DNA of 64,000 nucleotides from Luteolibacter sp. LG18. Lineage in GTDB: Bacteria; Verrucomicrobiota; Verrucomicrobiia; Verrucomicrobiales; Akkermansiaceae. The stretch's first letter is position 1, and every line of letters starts with the position of its first letter. Shown piece by piece: positions 25,427 to 34,456 of the stretch. Under the pieces are notes generated by a model. The model was not told the DNA's origin, did no database searches, and saw only the letters and a list, made by a program, of their open reading frames with translations. Both the position numbers and the translations under genes were made by a program. The stretch is taken from the NCBI RefSeq assembly GCF_036322585.1, contig NZ_AP024600.1, positions 1,240,001 to 1,304,000 of the forward strand. Reading direction: 5' to 3'.

Positions 25427-26692
25427 TTACAGCTCCTTGATCCAGATATTGGAGAAATCGATCGACGCGCCGTGGTGTTGAAGCGCGAGCTTCCCCTTGG
25501 CAGGCATGCCCGGAAGCTTCGCGCCATCGATGACCTTCTTGTCATTGACGAGGACCTTCAGCGTATCGCCGCGGACGATGATCTGGGTGGTGTTCCACTC
25601 GCCGAGCAGGCGGTCCGCCTTCTCCTTCGGCGTCACGGCGGCCCGGACCTCGGCGGACTGGGAACCATCGGTGCGGTAGCCGTAAACCTCGCCGGATCCG
25701 ACCGGCCAGTTCCACAGGTTGACCTGGCTCTTCGAGCTGCCGCGCAGGTAGACGCCACTGTCGAGTTCCTCGACTTCCACCGTCTCCGGCTTGCCATCCG
25801 CACCTTTCTTCTCGCTGCCATCCGGCAGGATGATCGGACGCTGCATCTTCGGGCCGGTCCCGTTCCAGCGCCAGTTGAACACCAGGATGAAATCGCCGTA
25901 TTCCTTCTCGGTCCAGAGCTGGCTCGCGCCCTTCGCGGTGCCGATGTGCTTGAGAATGCCATTCACCGGCACCCAGCTCTCATCGTCCGCCTTCTCCGGC
26001 TTCCAGCCGGTGAGTGTCTGGCCGTCGAAAATCCGGGTGAATCCGGCGCCCACCGCACCGGCATCGTTCGCGGCCGGCGGCAACTCGCCGATGGTCAGGT
26101 TTCGGTACGAGACACGATCGCCATGGCCGAGGAAGGCCAGGTGGCCGCCGCGGCGCTTCGCGCCCTCGTGCTTCGGAAACTGCTTGTTCAGTTCGTCGAG
26201 GTTCGCGCGCAAGGCGACCTCGCCATTGACCTCGATGCGGACATTCGGACCGTCCATCACGATGCGCTCCTTGTTCCATTCGCCCACCGGCTTGAGCAGG
26301 CCCTGCTTGGCAGGCACCAGGGTGTAGAGCGAACCGTGGAACTGGTAGGGCTTGAGGTCCTTGTACTTCGGATCGGTGCTGTCGAGGATCTGCGCCTCCA
26401 TGCCGACGTAGGCGGAATCGCCGGTGCCGGGATAGTGGAGGCCGATGCCGTTGTTCGCGCCCGGCGTGAGCTTGAATTCGAAATCGAGGATGTAGTTCGC
26501 GAAAGTGTCGTCGGTCACCAGATTGCGACCCTGCGGGGTGCAAGTGATGGCACCGTCCTCGACCACGTAACCCTCGCCGTGCCAGCCGGTGAGGTCCTTG
26601 CCATTGAACAGCGGACGGGTCTTGAGGTGCGGTTTCGCGTCCTGCGCGAACACGGGCGCCACGAGGGCGAACAAGGGAAGAAGGCGTTTCAT
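25427..26692 (-). CDS. Exported tandem DUF1080 protein (3-keto-disaccharide hydrolase family)
   Basis: A 421-residue exported protein (signal M-K-R-L-L-P-L-F-A-L-V-A-P-V-F-A) with two DUF1080 domains, about 25-210 and 220-421. Both open with F-N-G-K-D-L-T-G-W or F-D-G-Q-T-L-T-G-W, and both carry the late L-x-H-x-G or L-A-L-Q-H-H-G pattern. DUF1080 proteins have a concanavalin-like fold, and some cleave 3-keto-glycosides produced by oxidoreductases of the neighbouring type. It sits eight bases after a Gfo/Idh/MocA gene, so the two make a likely oxidise-then-cleave pair. The two domains are distant in sequence, so the duplication is old. Confidence 0.9.
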   Translation of the reverse strand: MKRLLPLFALVAPVFAQDAKPHLKTRPLFNGKDLTGWHGEGYVVEDGAITCTPQGRNLVTDDTFANYILDFEFKLTPGANNGIGLHYPGTGDSAYVGMEAQILDSTDPKYKDLKPYQFHGSLYTLVPAKQGLLKPVGEWNKERIVMDGPNVRIEVNGEVALRANLDELNKQFPKHEGAKRRGGHLAFLGHGDRVSYRNLTIGELPPAANDAGAVGAGFTRIFDGQTLTGWKPEKADDESWVPVNGILKHIGTAKGASQLWTEKEYGDFILVFNWRWNGTGPKMQRPIILPDGSEKKGADGKPETVEVEELDSGVYLRGSSKSQVNLWNWPVGSGEVYGYRTDGSQSAEVRAAVTPKEKADRLLGEWNTTQIIVRGDTLKVLVNDKKVIDGAKLPGMPAKGKLALQHHGASIDFSNIWIKEL

Positions 26693-26700
26693 GAGGTGAA

Positions 26701-27774
26701 TCAGAGTTCGATGGTCTTTCCGGTGCGGAAGCTCTCGTCCGCGGCGGCGACGATGCGCATCGAGGCGACGGCGTCGTTCATATGATCGGTGAGATCGAGG
26801 TTCTCAAGGATGGCCTTGAGGAAATACTCCTGCTCGCGGTGGCACAAGCCATCGTGATCGGGTTCGTCATCGAGGCGGACGGTTTCATCGGCTTTCGAAA
26901 AGGTGCCGTCGGCCTTGAGTTCGGAGTGGTGGAGGCGCAACGCCTGGGTCTGGGTGTGGGCGTCGACGTTCGCGCTCTGGCCCTCTCCACCGGCCTTCTC
27001 CGCGACGATCGAGACGCAGCCCTTCGGGCCGACCACGTCCTTCACGAAGAAGGCGACCTCGCTCATCATCGGGCCCCAACCGGCCTCATACCAGCCCACC
27101 GAGCCATCGGCGAAGGTCACCTGGAGCGCGCCGTAGTTCACCTTGCCCTCCGGGAGCTCGTCGGTGAGTCGCGCACCGATACCGGACACGCGCACCGGCT
27201 TCGAGCGGGTCATCTGGCACATCACGTCCACGTAGTGCACTCCGCAATCCACGATCGGCGAGATCGAGGACATCAGGTTCTTGTGGGTGTTCCAGTTCGC
27301 GCCGGACGATTGCTGGTTGAGGTTCATGCGCATCACCAGCGGCTTGCCGAGCGAGTGCGACATCTCGATGAATTTGATCCAGCTCGGGTGGTGGCGCAGG
27401 ATGTAGCCGATCACCAGCTTGCGGTCCGCTTTGATGGCGGCGTTCACGATGCGCTCGGCCTCCACCACGGTTTCCGCCAGCGGCTTCTCGATGAAGACGT
27501 GGCAACCAGCGGCGAAGGCGGCCTCGGCGTACTCGGCGTGGGTGTCCGGATAGGTGGAGATCGAGACGGCGTCCGGCTTGGTTTCCGCCAGCGCTGCGTG
27601 GAAATCGGCGAACTCGGGATATCCGCCGCCCAATTCCGCATTCAATTTCGCGCGGGACTCAGGGGAACGGGTGACGATGCCACAGACTTCGAAGCCGGGA
27701 ATGCGATGGTAGGCCAGCGCGTGGGAACGGCCCATGTGACCGGCGCCGGCGCAGAGGATGCGGATGGTTTTCAT
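26701..27774 (-). CDS. Gfo/Idh/MocA oxidoreductase, operon with DUF1080
   Basis: A 357-residue cytoplasmic oxidoreductase. The Rossmann start is I-R-I-L-C-A-G-A-G-H-M-G-R-S-H, and the family lysine is in V-F-I-E-K-P-L-A-E near residue 98. The active-site region includes D-C-G-V-H-Y-V-D-V, with the histidine typical of sugar dehydrogenases of this family. There is no signal peptide. It is the first gene of a pair with the tandem DUF1080 protein. I infer oxidation of a sugar at C3, but the sugar is unknown. Confidence 0.88.
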   Translation of the reverse strand: MKTIRILCAGAGHMGRSHALAYHRIPGFEVCGIVTRSPESRAKLNAELGGGYPEFADFHAALAETKPDAVSISTYPDTHAEYAEAAFAAGCHVFIEKPLAETVVEAERIVNAAIKADRKLVIGYILRHHPSWIKFIEMSHSLGKPLVMRMNLNQQSSGANWNTHKNLMSSISPIVDCGVHYVDVMCQMTRSKPVRVSGIGARLTDELPEGKVNYGALQVTFADGSVGWYEAGWGPMMSEVAFFVKDVVGPKGCVSIVAEKAGGEGQSANVDAHTQTQALRLHHSELKADGTFSKADETVRLDDEPDHDGLCHREQEYFLKAILENLDLTDHMNDAVASMRIVAAADESFRTGKTIEL

Positions 27775-28086
27775 ACGAAAGGAACGGGAGCCAAAACGGC
27801 AGGGAAACCGCGATCTTTCAACCTTCCAGTCGGGATCTAGGCCTCCGGTGGCGCATCTCCTGCAAGGGAGACGACCGCCCCGGCATCATACCGCATTCGG
27901 GCAAAACCGGACGCGGATTTTCGGAAATAAGCTCCGCAGGTGACGAAATCCCCGCAAGCGCAACGCGGTTCGCCGTTTCCGCAAGGAGGACGTCACGCAC
28001 CTGTAACGTGACGATTTCTTCTCCGCCGGGCCTTTGCACGATCGGAACGAACCGGGGCACCAATCGCATTCCGTTCCAAAATCCTC
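27775..28086. other. 312-base divergent intergenic region with one hairpin
   Basis: No gene is seen. CGTCACG (27991-27997) and CGTGACG (28007-28013) form a 7-bp stem with a 9-base loop followed by ATTTCTTCTCC, like a weak terminator or leader hairpin. An AAGGAGG (27983-27989) that looks like a ribosome site is next to it but has no start codon in place. It probably holds promoters for the outward-facing genes; none is strong. Confidence 0.4.
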
Positions 28087-31000
28087 ATGCATCTCCGTTA
28101 CTCCCTGCCAGCCTGCATCTTCCTCGGTGCCCTATCGGCGCACGCCGCCACCCTCCAGTTCGGACACGTGGTCGTGGTCCAGAACGACAAGAACGACACC
28201 AGCGCCTCCGTCACCCTCAGCAAGGGTGCCGGCAGCACCTCCGGCTTCACCATCACCGGCGGCAACCGTGGCGACTACGACCTGAGCTTCAGCCAGACCA
28301 CCGATGGCAGCAGCGGCGTAGTGATCACCTCGGTGAGCGAAAACGGCCGCACCAACACCGCGGGCAGCGACACGACGGGACTCTTCTACGGAACCAGCAG
28401 CGGCGACGGCAATTCCACGCCGAGCAAGTACACGATCGCCACGTTCCGCGCGGCGCAAGGGGATGACGTGAACATCAACACGTCCTTCGCCTACTTTCCC
28501 TACTCGGATTGGTACGCGGGCTTGGTCCGCAACTCCGCGAACACCAACGGCGGCGCGAACAACACCTACACCGGCCATACCGCCATCCACCTCGGCACCG
28601 AGCTTGTGGACCTCGGCGGCGGCCTGACCACGCTCGACCTGCGCGCGCTGGGCCACGATCCATCCACCGGCGTCCTGCTCGTGAACCACGCGAAGAACGA
28701 GGACAACTTCGCCCTCTCCCATGCCAACGCCGACGGCACCTTCACCATCATCAACAAGGACAACGGCTCCAACACCTCGACCTACGAGCAGGATCCGGTC
28801 TCCTTCGCCTTCATCCCGATCGACAAGGTCGGCACCGGCAACCTGATCGCCGCGGGCCGCGTCAACGGCAACGGCTCGACCGACACCGCCGCGGGCAATT
28901 TCTCCGTCACCAAGGCCGCCAACACCGGCGAGTGGTATCTCACGGTCCCCGGCTACACCCATGCGAACGGCGTGCTGGTGATCAGCCCGGAAGGCGGCGA
29001 CACCAACAACCTCGACAACATCGTCAGCTACCAGTGGGACGCGGCGAACTCCCGGTTCGTGATCCAGAGCCGCGACCTCACCGACGCCACCACGCTGCCC
29101 GGCTTGCAAAACATGGCCTCCGCCGGCGAGGACGCGTTCAGCTTCGCGTTCTTCTCCACCACCCCCGCGGGCAACCTGCCACCGGAAGTCGAGATCAGCT
29201 CGCCCGTCGACGGCGCCACCGTGCTGAACAACGCGCCGCTCAACCTCGACCTGCAGACCGCCGATGGCGACGGCAGCGTGGCCAAGGTCGAGATCTACGA
29301 GGGCCCCACCAAGATCGGCGAGGTGACCACGGCTCCTTGGTCCTACGCGATCGCCACCCCGGCGCTAGGCAGCCACGTTTACACCGCCAAGGCGATCGAC
29401 AATCTCGGCTCGGTGCGCACGTCCGCCCCGGTCACCGTCCAGGTCACCCCACCGGCCGGTTCCGGCGGCCTGTTCTTCGACGGTGCGAACGACCACGTGG
29501 CTTTCGGTGACAACGCCGCGCTGAAACTCCAGAACTTCACGCTCGAGTGCTGGTTCAAGCGCGAGGGCGCGGGCATCGTGGCCAGCACCGGTTCCGGCGG
29601 CGTTTCGGCGGTCCCGCTGATCGCGAAGGGCCGCGGCGAAAGCGATGGCTCGAACGTCGATTGCAACTACTTCCTCGGCATCACTGCCGCCGGCTATCTG
29701 GCCGCGGACTTCGAGGACTACGCCACCGGCCTGAACCACCCGGTGACCGGCATCACCGCGGTGAGCTCCGGCGTGTGGCACCACGCCGCCGTCACCTTCG
29801 ATGGCACGCAGTGGAAACTCTACCTCGATGGAGCGCTGGAGACCACCTCCTCCACCAGCGGCCAGATTCCGCGCTACGACAGCATCCAGCACGCCTCGCT
29901 CGGCACGGCGATGAATTCTACCGGCGTCCAGGAGGGCCGCTTCCTCGGCTTCATGGACGAGGCCCGCATCTGGAACTACGCCCGCAGCCTGCAGGACATC
30001 CAGGGTTCGATGAACACCGAGATCTCCGCGGCGGGCGGCCTGGTGGCACGCTACGGATTCGCCCAGAGCACCGGCACCACCCTGCTGAACTCGGCGGGCG
30101 GATCGGTGGACGGCACGCTGGTCAATGGCCCGATGTGGACCGCGGGCTACAACGGCTTCACCGGCCCGACCAACAGCTTCCCGACGGTCACGCTCGACAG
30201 CCCGCTGAACAATGGCACCACCACCGCGGGCCTGCCGCTCACGCTGACGGCGACCGCCAGCGACACCGACGGCACAATCGCGAAGGTCGAGTTCTACGAC
30301 GGCGGCACCAAGCTCGGTGAAGCCACCAGCGCGCCGTTCTCCTTCGTCTGGACGAACCCCACGCTCGGCAGCCACACCCTTTCGGCCCGCGCCATCGACA
30401 ACCTTGGCGGCATCGGGGCCTCCGCGGTTTCCACCATCCTCGTCCAGCCACCCGCCGGGACCGATGGCGTGTATTTCGATGGCGTCAACGACTACGCCAC
30501 CTTCGGCACCAATGCGGCGCTCGGCTTGCGGACCTTCACGCTTGAGACTTGGTTCAAGCGCGACGGCGCCGGCACTCCCGCGGGCAGCGGCAGCGGTGGC
30601 GTTTCCGCCATCCCGCTGATCGCGAAAGGCCGCGGCGAGAACGACGACAACACGCTCAACTGCAACTACCTCTTCGGCATCCGCGCCAGCGACGGCGTGC
30701 TCTGCGCCGACTTCGAGGAAGGCCCGGATGGCACCACGCCCGGACTCAACCACCCGGTGGCCGGACAAACTCCGGTGCAGACCGGTGTCTGGCAACACGC
30801 CGCCGTGACCTACGATGGCACCACCTGGCGTCTCTACCTCAACGGCAATCCCGAGGGCGAACTCGCCGTCGGACAGCCTCCCGCTTGGAACAGCATCCAG
30901 CACGCGGCGCTCGCCGCGGCGCTCAATTCCACCGGAGTTCCAGAAGGTTCCTTCCAGGGCGTGCTCGATGAAACCCGCATCTGGAACCGCGCCCGCACCG

Positions 31001-33414
31001 TCGATGAAATCCGCGCCACCATGAACAGCGAGCTGCCGTCCGCCACCGGTCTGGTCGCCCGCTACGCGATGAACGAACCGAGCGGCGCGGTCATCCACAG
31101 CAGCGCCGGAACCACCATCGATGGCACTCTGACCAACGGCGGCTTCCGCACGCTCGGCGCGCCTCTCAATGGCGACGTGCCGCCCACCATCAGCCCCGTT
31201 TCCCCGGCCCAGAACTCCACTGGCGAAGGCACTTCGGTGAACCTGAAGGCGCTCGTCGGCGACGTGGATTCCCAGAACCTCACCGTGAAGATCCACGCAC
31301 GCCGCGTGGGCACCACCAGCGCGGGCGAGGACTTCACCGTGATCGCGCTGCCGGACACCCAGTACTACTCGGCGGAGGCGAACGGGGGCACCGCCTCGAT
31401 CTACTCGGCCCAGACCGACTGGATCGTGAGCGAAATGGACCAGCGCAACATCCAGTTCGTGATGCACCTCGGTGACATCGTGGACACCGGCAACGTCCTC
31501 ACCCAGTGGAACAACGCCACCAATGCGATGTACCGTCTGGAGAACCCGAACACCACGCTGCTGCCCAACGGCCTGCCCTACGCGGTGGCGGTCGGCAATC
31601 ACGACCAGACCCCGAACGGCAACGCCGATGGTTCGACCACCTACTTCAACACCTTCTTCGGCGTGCATCCGACCACCGGCATCAACCATTTCGCCGGCAA
31701 GCCCTACTACGGTGGCACTCAGTTCACGACCACCGCGGACAACAACTACGTGCTCTTCAGCGGTGGCGGCCTCGACTTCATCCTGATCAGCATGGAGTAC
31801 GACACCTCGCCGGACGCCGAGGACCTCGCCTGGGCCGACGCCTTGCTCAAGCAGTATCCCACCCGCCGCGCGATCGTCGTGAGCCACTACATGGTGGACA
31901 TCGGCAATCCCGCGCCATTCAGCGCGATGGGTCAGGCGCTCTACACCGCGCTCAAGAACAACCCGAACCTGATGCTGATGTACGGCGGCCACATCCACGG
32001 CGAGGGCCGCCGCTCGGACACCTACCAGGGCCGCACGGTCCACTCGATCCTGGCCGACTACCAGGGCCGCACCCGCGGCGGCGACGGCTGGCTGCGCATC
32101 CTCGAGTTCTCGCCCGCAAACAACCGCATCCACACCCGCACCTATTCGCCCTCGCTCAACCAGTTCGAAACCGACGCGGACAGCGAGTATGACCTCACCG
32201 TGGATCTCCAGTCCGCGCTGGAGACCTTCAGCGAGGTCACCACGCTGACCAACGTCGCGCCGGGCACCACCGTCTCCGTGCCCTACACCAACCTCCACGC
32301 GGGCACCCGCTACGAGTGGTACGCCACGGTCTCCGACGGCACCACCACCATCCTCAGCCCGGTGCAATCGTTCACCACCGCAACCGCTCCGCAGCCACCC
32401 GCCGTTTCCGTGACCAGTCCGGTGAACGGCGCGAGCTACACCATCCCGGCGAACCTCACCTTCGAGGCCACCGCCTCGGACACCGACGGAACGATCGCGA
32501 AGGTGGGCTTCTACAACGGCACCACGCTGCTCGGAGAGGACACCACCGCCCCCTATTCCTTCACTTGGAACAACGTGCTGCCCGGCAGCTACACGATCTT
32601 CGCGAAGGCCATGGACAACGGTAGTCAGGAAACCACGTCCGCTCCGGTGTCCGTGACCGTGTCCGATCCGAAGCCGGTGGTTTCGATTGCCGCCAGCGAT
32701 GCCAGCGCCGGGGAATTCGGTGCCGATCAGACGCTCGGCTTCACCTTCACCCGCAATGGCGACACCGCCCAGGCTCTGGACGTGGCATACTCGCTCGGCG
32801 GCTCCGCCACCACGGGTGCCGACTACCTCACGCCCACCGGCACGATCACCATCGCCGCCGGTGAATCCACCGCCGTGCTGCCGCTGACCGTGCTGCCGGA
32901 CAACGCCAACGAAAGCAACGAGACGGTGATGGTTTCGATTTCCGACGCGAACGCCTACCACACCGGCACTCCCGCGGTGGCCACCGGCATCATCGCCGAC
33001 AAGCCCTCGCAGGAATGGGCCTACGCCCAGCTCTCCGGTTCGCCGCTGTCCGCTCCCACGGACGACGCGGACCACGACGGACGCCTTAACCTGATCGAAT
33101 ACTTCATGAAGAGCGAACCGGGCAATAGCGGTAGCAACGGCCTGTTCGAAATCCTGCCCCCGACTCCGGAAGGCGCGATCAAGGTGCGCTACAACCGCGC
33201 CAAGGATCTGGCCGATGTGAGCGGCGCGCTCGAATGGTCCAGCGACATGATCCACTGGTTCGGCAGTGGCGGCAACGACGGTGCCCACACCCTCACCATC
33301 ACCGAGAGCGTGGTGTCCGGTGCGAACACCGATCCGCAGACCATCGAGGCCACCGTGCAGCCCACCGCCGGTGGCCAACCGGAGCGGATCTTCGTCCGTC
33401 TCTCCGTCCACTGA
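28087..33414 (+). CDS. Giant exported metallophosphoesterase with LamG, Ig-like and Calx-beta domains
   Basis: A 1,775-residue secreted protein. A signal peptide (ends near A-H-A-A) precedes an N-terminal beta region, an Ig-like domain (about 365-455), LamG 1 (about 457-690), a second Ig-like domain, LamG 2 (about 795-1030), then a calcineurin-like phosphoesterase (about 1080-1400). The last shows I-A-L-P-D-T-Q-Y-Y, M-H-L-G-D-I-V-D-T-G, V-G-N-H-D-Q, V-S-H-Y-M-V and Y-G-G-H-I-H-G-E-G. A third Ig-like domain, a Calx-beta domain and a 130-residue C-terminal domain follow. The two Ig-LamG blocks are a recognisable duplication. It probably acts on a phosphoester outside the cell while bound to polysaccharide. 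The TPR gene follows after four bases. Confidence 0.88.
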   Translation: MHLRYSLPACIFLGALSAHAATLQFGHVVVVQNDKNDTSASVTLSKGAGSTSGFTITGGNRGDYDLSFSQTTDGSSGVVITSVSENGRTNTAGSDTTGLFYGTSSGDGNSTPSKYTIATFRAAQGDDVNINTSFAYFPYSDWYAGLVRNSANTNGGANNTYTGHTAIHLGTELVDLGGGLTTLDLRALGHDPSTGVLLVNHAKNEDNFALSHANADGTFTIINKDNGSNTSTYEQDPVSFAFIPIDKVGTGNLIAAGRVNGNGSTDTAAGNFSVTKAANTGEWYLTVPGYTHANGVLVISPEGGDTNNLDNIVSYQWDAANSRFVIQSRDLTDATTLPGLQNMASAGEDAFSFAFFSTTPAGNLPPEVEISSPVDGATVLNNAPLNLDLQTADGDGSVAKVEIYEGPTKIGEVTTAPWSYAIATPALGSHVYTAKAIDNLGSVRTSAPVTVQVTPPAGSGGLFFDGANDHVAFGDNAALKLQNFTLECWFKREGAGIVASTGSGGVSAVPLIAKGRGESDGSNVDCNYFLGITAAGYLAADFEDYATGLNHPVTGITAVSSGVWHHAAVTFDGTQWKLYLDGALETTSSTSGQIPRYDSIQHASLGTAMNSTGVQEGRFLGFMDEARIWNYARSLQDIQGSMNTEISAAGGLVARYGFAQSTGTTLLNSAGGSVDGTLVNGPMWTAGYNGFTGPTNSFPTVTLDSPLNNGTTTAGLPLTLTATASDTDGTIAKVEFYDGGTKLGEATSAPFSFVWTNPTLGSHTLSARAIDNLGGIGASAVSTILVQPPAGTDGVYFDGVNDYATFGTNAALGLRTFTLETWFKRDGAGTPAGSGSGGVSAIPLIAKGRGENDDNTLNCNYLFGIRASDGVLCADFEEGPDGTTPGLNHPVAGQTPVQTGVWQHAAVTYDGTTWRLYLNGNPEGELAVGQPPAWNSIQHAALAAALNSTGVPEGSFQGVLDETRIWNRARTVDEIRATMNSELPSATGLVARYAMNEPSGAVIHSSAGTTIDGTLTNGGFRTLGAPLNGDVPPTISPVSPAQNSTGEGTSVNLKALVGDVDSQNLTVKIHARRVGTTSAGEDFTVIALPDTQYYSAEANGGTASIYSAQTDWIVSEMDQRNIQFVMHLGDIVDTGNVLTQWNNATNAMYRLENPNTTLLPNGLPYAVAVGNHDQTPNGNADGSTTYFNTFFGVHPTTGINHFAGKPYYGGTQFTTTADNNYVLFSGGGLDFILISMEYDTSPDAEDLAWADALLKQYPTRRAIVVSHYMVDIGNPAPFSAMGQALYTALKNNPNLMLMYGGHIHGEGRRSDTYQGRTVHSILADYQGRTRGGDGWLRILEFSPANNRIHTRTYSPSLNQFETDADSEYDLTVDLQSALETFSEVTTLTNVAPGTTVSVPYTNLHAGTRYEWYATVSDGTTTILSPVQSFTTATAPQPPAVSVTSPVNGASYTIPANLTFEATASDTDGTIAKVGFYNGTTLLGEDTTAPYSFTWNNVLPGSYTIFAKAMDNGSQETTSAPVSVTVSDPKPVVSIAASDASAGEFGADQTLGFTFTRNGDTAQALDVAYSLGGSATTGADYLTPTGTITIAAGESTAVLPLTVLPDNANESNETVMVSISDANAYHTGTPAVATGIIADKPSQEWAYAQLSGSPLSAPTDDADHDGRLNLIEYFMKSEPGNSGSNGLFEILPPTPEGAIKVRYNRAKDLADVSGALEWSSDMIHWFGSGGNDGAHTLTITESVVSGANTDPQTIEATVQPTAGGQPERIFVRLSVH

Positions 33415-33418
33415 TTCC

Positions 33419-34249
33419 ATGAACCGACGGATTCTCATCCTGGCTTCCTTGCTGATTTCCTGCGGTTCCGTGGTGGCACACCCGGATGCCAGGGAGTCGC
33501 TCCAGGAAATCGACAAACAGCTCGTCGGGAATCCGCTCGACGTTTCCCTCCTCGTCGCGAAGGCCGCCGTGCTGCGCGGCGTGGAGGAACTGGACGCGGC
33601 CTCGAAGACCCTCGACGAAGCGGAGCGCCTCGCGCCCGCTTCCCCGGAGGTCGCGCTCGGCCGCGCCCAACTTCTGCTTGCTTGTGACAACGACAGGGGC
33701 GCCCGCATGATGGCCGATGCCATCGTGCGGGCGCATCCCCGCTTTCCCAATGGCTGGGAGTTCCTGGCCTCCCTGCAACAGAAGGCAGGCGAAACGGACG
33801 GCGCGATCGACTCGCTCCGCAAACACCTCGCGTTCTCCGAACGCTTCCACGCCGATGATTTCACCGCCTGCGCACGGTTGCTGGAAACTCGCGCCAAACC
33901 CGGCGATAGGGAAGAAGCCGTGCGCATTCTGGACGACGGCATCGCCAAGCTCGGCTGCATGACCGGCCTACACATCATGGCCGCGAACCTCGAAGTCTCG
34001 CTCGGCCGCCACGACGCCGCGCTTGGCCACTACGACGCCCTCGCCGCCCGCTACCGGCCACGCCCGGAATGGGCGGTGGCCCGCGCGGGCATCCTGCTCC
34101 AGGCGAACCGTCCGAAGGACGCCGCCGCCGCGTTCGATGCCGCCATCGCCATGCTCGACGCCCTGCCCCCCGCCCGCCGCGAAGGCCCGGAAGTGGTGAA
34201 GCTCCGCGCCAGCCTGGTCACCCAGCGCGAAGCGGCGCTCCAGAAGTAG
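33419..34249 (+). CDS. Exported TPR-repeat protein
   Basis: A 276-residue protein with a signal peptide (I-L-I-L-A-S-L-L-I-S-C-G-S-V-V-A-H); the C at residue 15 makes a lipoprotein possible, though the lipobox is imperfect. The remainder is a row of helical pairs of TPR type, for example A-S-K-T-L-D-E-A-E-R-L-A-P-A-S-P-E-V-A and A-I-D-S-L-R-K-H. It starts four bases after the giant phosphoesterase, so it is co-expressed with it and may help its surface assembly. Its stop codon lies within the first hairpin of a palindromic element. Confidence 0.82.
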   Translation: MNRRILILASLLISCGSVVAHPDARESLQEIDKQLVGNPLDVSLLVAKAAVLRGVEELDAASKTLDEAERLAPASPEVALGRAQLLLACDNDRGARMMADAIVRAHPRFPNGWEFLASLQQKAGETDGAIDSLRKHLAFSERFHADDFTACARLLETRAKPGDREEAVRILDDGIAKLGCMTGLHIMAANLEVSLGRHDAALGHYDALAARYRPRPEWAVARAGILLQANRPKDAAAAFDAAIAMLDALPPARREGPEVVKLRASLVTQREAALQK

Positions 34250-34453
34250 CACAACTTTCCAAGTTGTGAGTGGGAGGACCCGCGAAGCTCCTCGCGGGTC
34301 CAGTCCTCAATGAAGTGATCGGTTACCAGTGGCCAGCGATCAGTGAAGAGCGGAAAGAACCGAAGAGCGCTCTGCTCTGATCACTCCTAGGCGGACTGGA
34401 TCTGCACAGCCCTACGTTCATCCTCCCATGCGCAAGTTGGAAACTTACGCTAC
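34246..34453. repeat. Composite palindromic element with covarying end hairpins
   Basis: Left end: GTAGC then CACAACTT-TCC-AAGTTGTG (34246-34268). Right end, on the minus strand: GTAGC then GTAAGTT-TCC-AACTTGC (34453-34432). The two ends are inverted copies whose stems differ by paired changes. Inside is a perfect 10-bp hairpin, GGACCCGCGA with TCGCGGGTCC (34276-34301), and a stretch with CCAGTGGCC like the core of the IVP-element repeat (about 34331-34339). No gene is seen in this 207-base gap. Confidence 0.65.
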
Positions 34454-34456
34454 TTC

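Noticed and set aside
29365..33978. Very long open frame (about 1,537 codons) on the minus strand opposite the giant phosphoesterase
   Set aside because: It is the mirror frame of a GC-rich gene with clear domains on the plus strand; the translation is arginine, glycine, valine and histidine-rich without any motif.
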